NCBI GenBank assembly: GCA_964567755.1
Contig: CAZMNW010000068.1
Coordinates: forward strand, 1 to 49,183
Reading direction: 5' to 3'
Length of the DNA stretch: 49,183 bases
Origin: DASRJW01 sp964567755
Lineage (GTDB): Bacteria > Krumholzibacteriota > Krumholzibacteriia > G020349025
This document shows, piece by piece, positions 44,180 to 49,183 of this stretch. Position 1 is the first letter of the stretch; each line of letters begins with the position of its first letter. A program made the translations under genes and the position numbers. The notes below the pieces were generated by a model. The model was not told the DNA's origin and searched no databases. It worked only from the letters and a program-made list of their open reading frames with translations.

Positions 44180-45271
44180 ATGCAGAGCTCGACGCCAGCA
44201 AAGCGTCTCAATGTCTTCGAACGCTACCTCACGCTTTGGGTGGTTCTGTGCATGGGGGCGGGGGTTCTCCTGGGCAAGGCTGCTCCACGTCTCGTGGGCA
44301 CTCTGCGCACCCTCGAGTTCGGTGCCAACAGCCACATCAACCTTCCGATTGCCGTGCTCATCTGGCTCATGATCTACCCGATGATGCTCAAGATCGACCT
44401 GGCGAGCATTCTCGAAGTCCGGCGACGCCCCGGCGGTATTCTCATCACGCTGTTCGTGAACTGGATCGTCAAGCCGTTCTCGATGGCGTTCCTGGGCTGG
44501 CTCTTTTTCAAACATGTATTTGCCGCGTGGATCGGTTCAGAGCTCGCCGATCAGTACGTGGCGGGCACCATCATCCTCGCGGCGGCGCCATGCACGGCGA
44601 TGGTCTTCGTCTGGTCGTACCTCACCGATGGCGATCCGGCCTACACGCTGGTGCAGGTCTCGCTCAATGATTTGATCATGCTGGTTCTCTTTGCACCCAT
44701 CGTCAGCTTGCTGGTCGCGGGGGCGAGCAGTTTGCACGTGCCCATGCCGGTGCTGCTCACCAGCGTGGTCGCGTTCATCGTCATCCCGCTCGTGCTCGGC
44801 AGCCTCAGTCGCGTGGTGCTCATTCGCTCCAAGGGGCGCGCCTGGTTCGATCGCACCTATCTGCCACTTTTCCATCCACTGACCACGGGCGCATTGCTCG
44901 GGACCCTGGTGCTCATCTTCGCCTTCCAAGCGGACAACATCACGGCGCGCTGGTTGCACGTTGTGCTCATTGCTGTACCGCTCTTGATCCAGGTCTATTT
45001 CAACGCCGGCCTCGCCTACGCGCTCATGCGGTGGTTCAGGATTCCATACCGCGTGGCCGCCCCCGGGGCCTTGATCGGAGCGAGCAACTTCTTCGAGCTG
45101 GCGGTGGCGGTTGCGATCGCGTTGTTCGGGCCCGATTCGGGCGCCGCACTCGCCACGGTGGTGGGAGTTCTCATCGAAGTGCCGGTGATGCTTTCCGTCT
45201 GCGCCGCCTGCAACCGAACCCGGCACTGGTTCGAGGGGCCAGCTGCGGCGAGCGTAGCGACGGAGCGATGA
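44180..45271 (+). CDS. acr3: Acr3-family arsenite efflux permease
   Basis: This 363-residue inner-membrane protein has ten hydrophobic helices and starts at ATG 44180 after AAGGAG. Its signature blocks are VVLCMGAGVLLGKAAP, NLPIAVLIWLMIYPMMLKID, LADQYVAGTIILAAAPCTAMVFVWSYLTDGDP (with the conserved Cys that arsenite binds) and APGALIGASNFFELAVAVAIALFGPDSGAALATVVGVLIEVPVMLSVC. It pumps arsenite out of the cell. It is divergent from arsR with a shared operator, and works with ArsC, which supplies arsenite. The gene is convergent with the TolB/amidohydrolase gene. Confidence 0.96.
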   Translation: MQSSTPAKRLNVFERYLTLWVVLCMGAGVLLGKAAPRLVGTLRTLEFGANSHINLPIAVLIWLMIYPMMLKIDLASILEVRRRPGGILITLFVNWIVKPFSMAFLGWLFFKHVFAAWIGSELADQYVAGTIILAAAPCTAMVFVWSYLTDGDPAYTLVQVSLNDLIMLVLFAPIVSLLVAGASSLHVPMPVLLTSVVAFIVIPLVLGSLSRVVLIRSKGRAWFDRTYLPLFHPLTTGALLGTLVLIFAFQADNITARWLHVVLIAVPLLIQVYFNAGLAYALMRWFRIPYRVAAPGALIGASNFFELAVAVAIALFGPDSGAALATVVGVLIEVPVMLSVCAACNRTRHWFEGPAAASVATER

Positions 45272-45344
45272 AGCAGCGCCGCGCGCCACTGGACTGGTTC
45301 GCGCCGGGTGCGGGCAGCCATGAACGCTACGTTCTGCGCGCGCC

Positions 45345-48650
<3,306 letters not shown>

Positions 48651-49040
48651 CGCTTTCCTTTCGTTCCGCCCGTGTGGCGGATCGTTGCGAGCCCGGACAG
48701 CGGCTCGGCGCCGGATGGTTCGATCGAGGGGAATAAGATATCGCATCCGAGCACCGCGGGCGGTCTGGGGACGGGATCGCGGCGAGAGATTGAACGCCTC
48801 CGAGCGAAGCCGCGGCACCTGGCCCCTCCAGCCTGTCAGCCGGGCGGCGTGATACAGCGCACTCACTACCGGCTGATTCAACGCACCCTACAAGCGGCCA
48901 AAATCTGCGGGCGCGGGATTCTCCGTTCGTTTTGATACCAGACTCCGAGCTCATCGGCGCCGAGACGCCAGACAACGTCGAGTGGCGACTCCCCGCGCAC
49001 GCGCGCCAAGCCACCGTGCTCGCCCTGCAAGTGGTGATAG
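48651..49040. other. Leader region of the propeller/amidohydrolase gene
   Basis: This 390-bp stretch holds no gene that I can support. Frames open on the plus strand lack a ribosome-binding site and a recognisable product. No promoter with both boxes is clear, though TATCTT lies near 48735 on the minus strand. Confidence 0.4.
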
Positions 49041-49045
49041 GGACA

Positions 49046-49129
49046 TTATGCCGACTTCCGGATTATGCCGCGTAGGTGCGTTTGGCCCTTGAGGATGGCG
49101 GAGATCGTGCCGAGGAACGCGGCATAATC
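49046..49129. repeat. Short direct and inverted repeats at a probable mobile-element end
   Basis: ATTATGCCG occurs at 49046-49054 and 49062-49070, and inverted as CGGCATAAT at 49120-49128. GATTATGCCGCG (49061-49072) and CGCGGCATAATC (49118-49129) form a perfect 12-bp inverted repeat with a 45-nt loop. The AT-rich ends stand out against the local GC. Similar ATTATGCCG repeats flank integrase/IS91-type elements, recalled but not checked. Confidence 0.6.
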
Positions 49130-49183
49130 AGAGCCCTTCCAGGAAGGCGAGTAGGGTATCGGGGGCCCGGTAGCGGTGTGGTT
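49128..49183 (-). CDS. C-terminal end of an unknown protein, perhaps a tyrosine recombinase
   Basis: On the minus strand a frame enters from the window edge, reads PHRYRAPDTLLAFLEGL and ends at TGA (49130-49128), which overlaps the inverted repeat by two bases. Only 17 residues are visible. Its position next to the ATTATGCCG repeats, and the tail with a helix ending in LAFLEGL, suggest the end of a site-specific integrase. This is a guess from context. The gene may not be real. Confidence 0.3.
   Translation of the reverse strand, partial: PHRYRAPDTLLAFLEGL

Overview
The window is high-GC bacterial DNA with tightly packed genes on both strands. It carries one very large secreted protease, several kinase- and phosphatase-type signalling proteins and many exported proteins. 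The protease ends in a FlgD/Por-type C-terminal beta-domain, a Hanks-type kinase is fused to TPRs, and a beta-propeller is fused to an amidohydrolase. Together these suggest an uncultured Gram-negative from the FCB/Eisenbacteria/Latescibacteria/Gemmatimonadota range, or possibly an Acidobacteria-like lineage. This assignment is inferred from gene content only. No rRNA, tRNA or CRISPR array was seen.

Layout. Positions 1-2.7 kb: a truncated VOC protein, a HAD hydrolase and a thioredoxin/MsrA-like fusion, all on the minus strand. 2.8-5.9 kb: a plus-strand run of thyA, folA, a Cys-rich MerR regulator, erpA and a nucleoside phosphorylase. 5.9-15.2 kb: a nucleotide-sugar dehydrogenase, a DUF2905 protein and a 2488-residue subtilisin-like protease with four ~430-residue repeats. 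15.4-17.6 kb: a DUF1648 membrane protein, a DUF4136 lipoprotein and an unknown anchored protein. 17.6-20.7 kb: an overlapping minus-strand operon of queG, an amino-acid decarboxylase and a hotdog thioesterase. 20.8-23.8 kb: a molybdenum-cofactor riboswitch, moaA, a zinc-ribbon membrane protein and an APC permease. 23.8-36.6 kb: a PP2C phosphatase, a His-rich membrane/TPR protein, metH, an FHA-GAF-SpoIIE phosphatase, an SdrD-like lipoprotein and a Ser/Thr kinase with TPRs. 36.8-42.7 kb: an amidohydrolase followed by four exported proteins (truncated globin, TPR protein, HPEHP-motif protein, transglutaminase). 42.8-45.3 kb: a small unknown gene and an arsenic-resistance locus (arsC, arsR, acr3) with visible operators. 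45.3-49.2 kb: a TolB-propeller/amidohydrolase, then what looks like the edge of a mobile element at the right end.

Functional links. thyA and folA are coupled in dTMP synthesis and folate recycling. The MerR protein sits 17 bp before erpA, and its own promoter has a dyad exactly centred in an 18-bp spacer, so an Fe-S or redox-responsive circuit is plausible. The moaA leader can pair its 5' end with the ribosome-binding site, as in the E. coli Moco riboswitch. The ars locus has a palindrome overlapping two divergent promoters. Several genes (HAD, merR, phosphorylase, queG, arsR) have a -10-like box only 6-13 bp before the start codon, which suggests leaderless or nearly leaderless mRNAs. Other genes have strong GGAGG sites.
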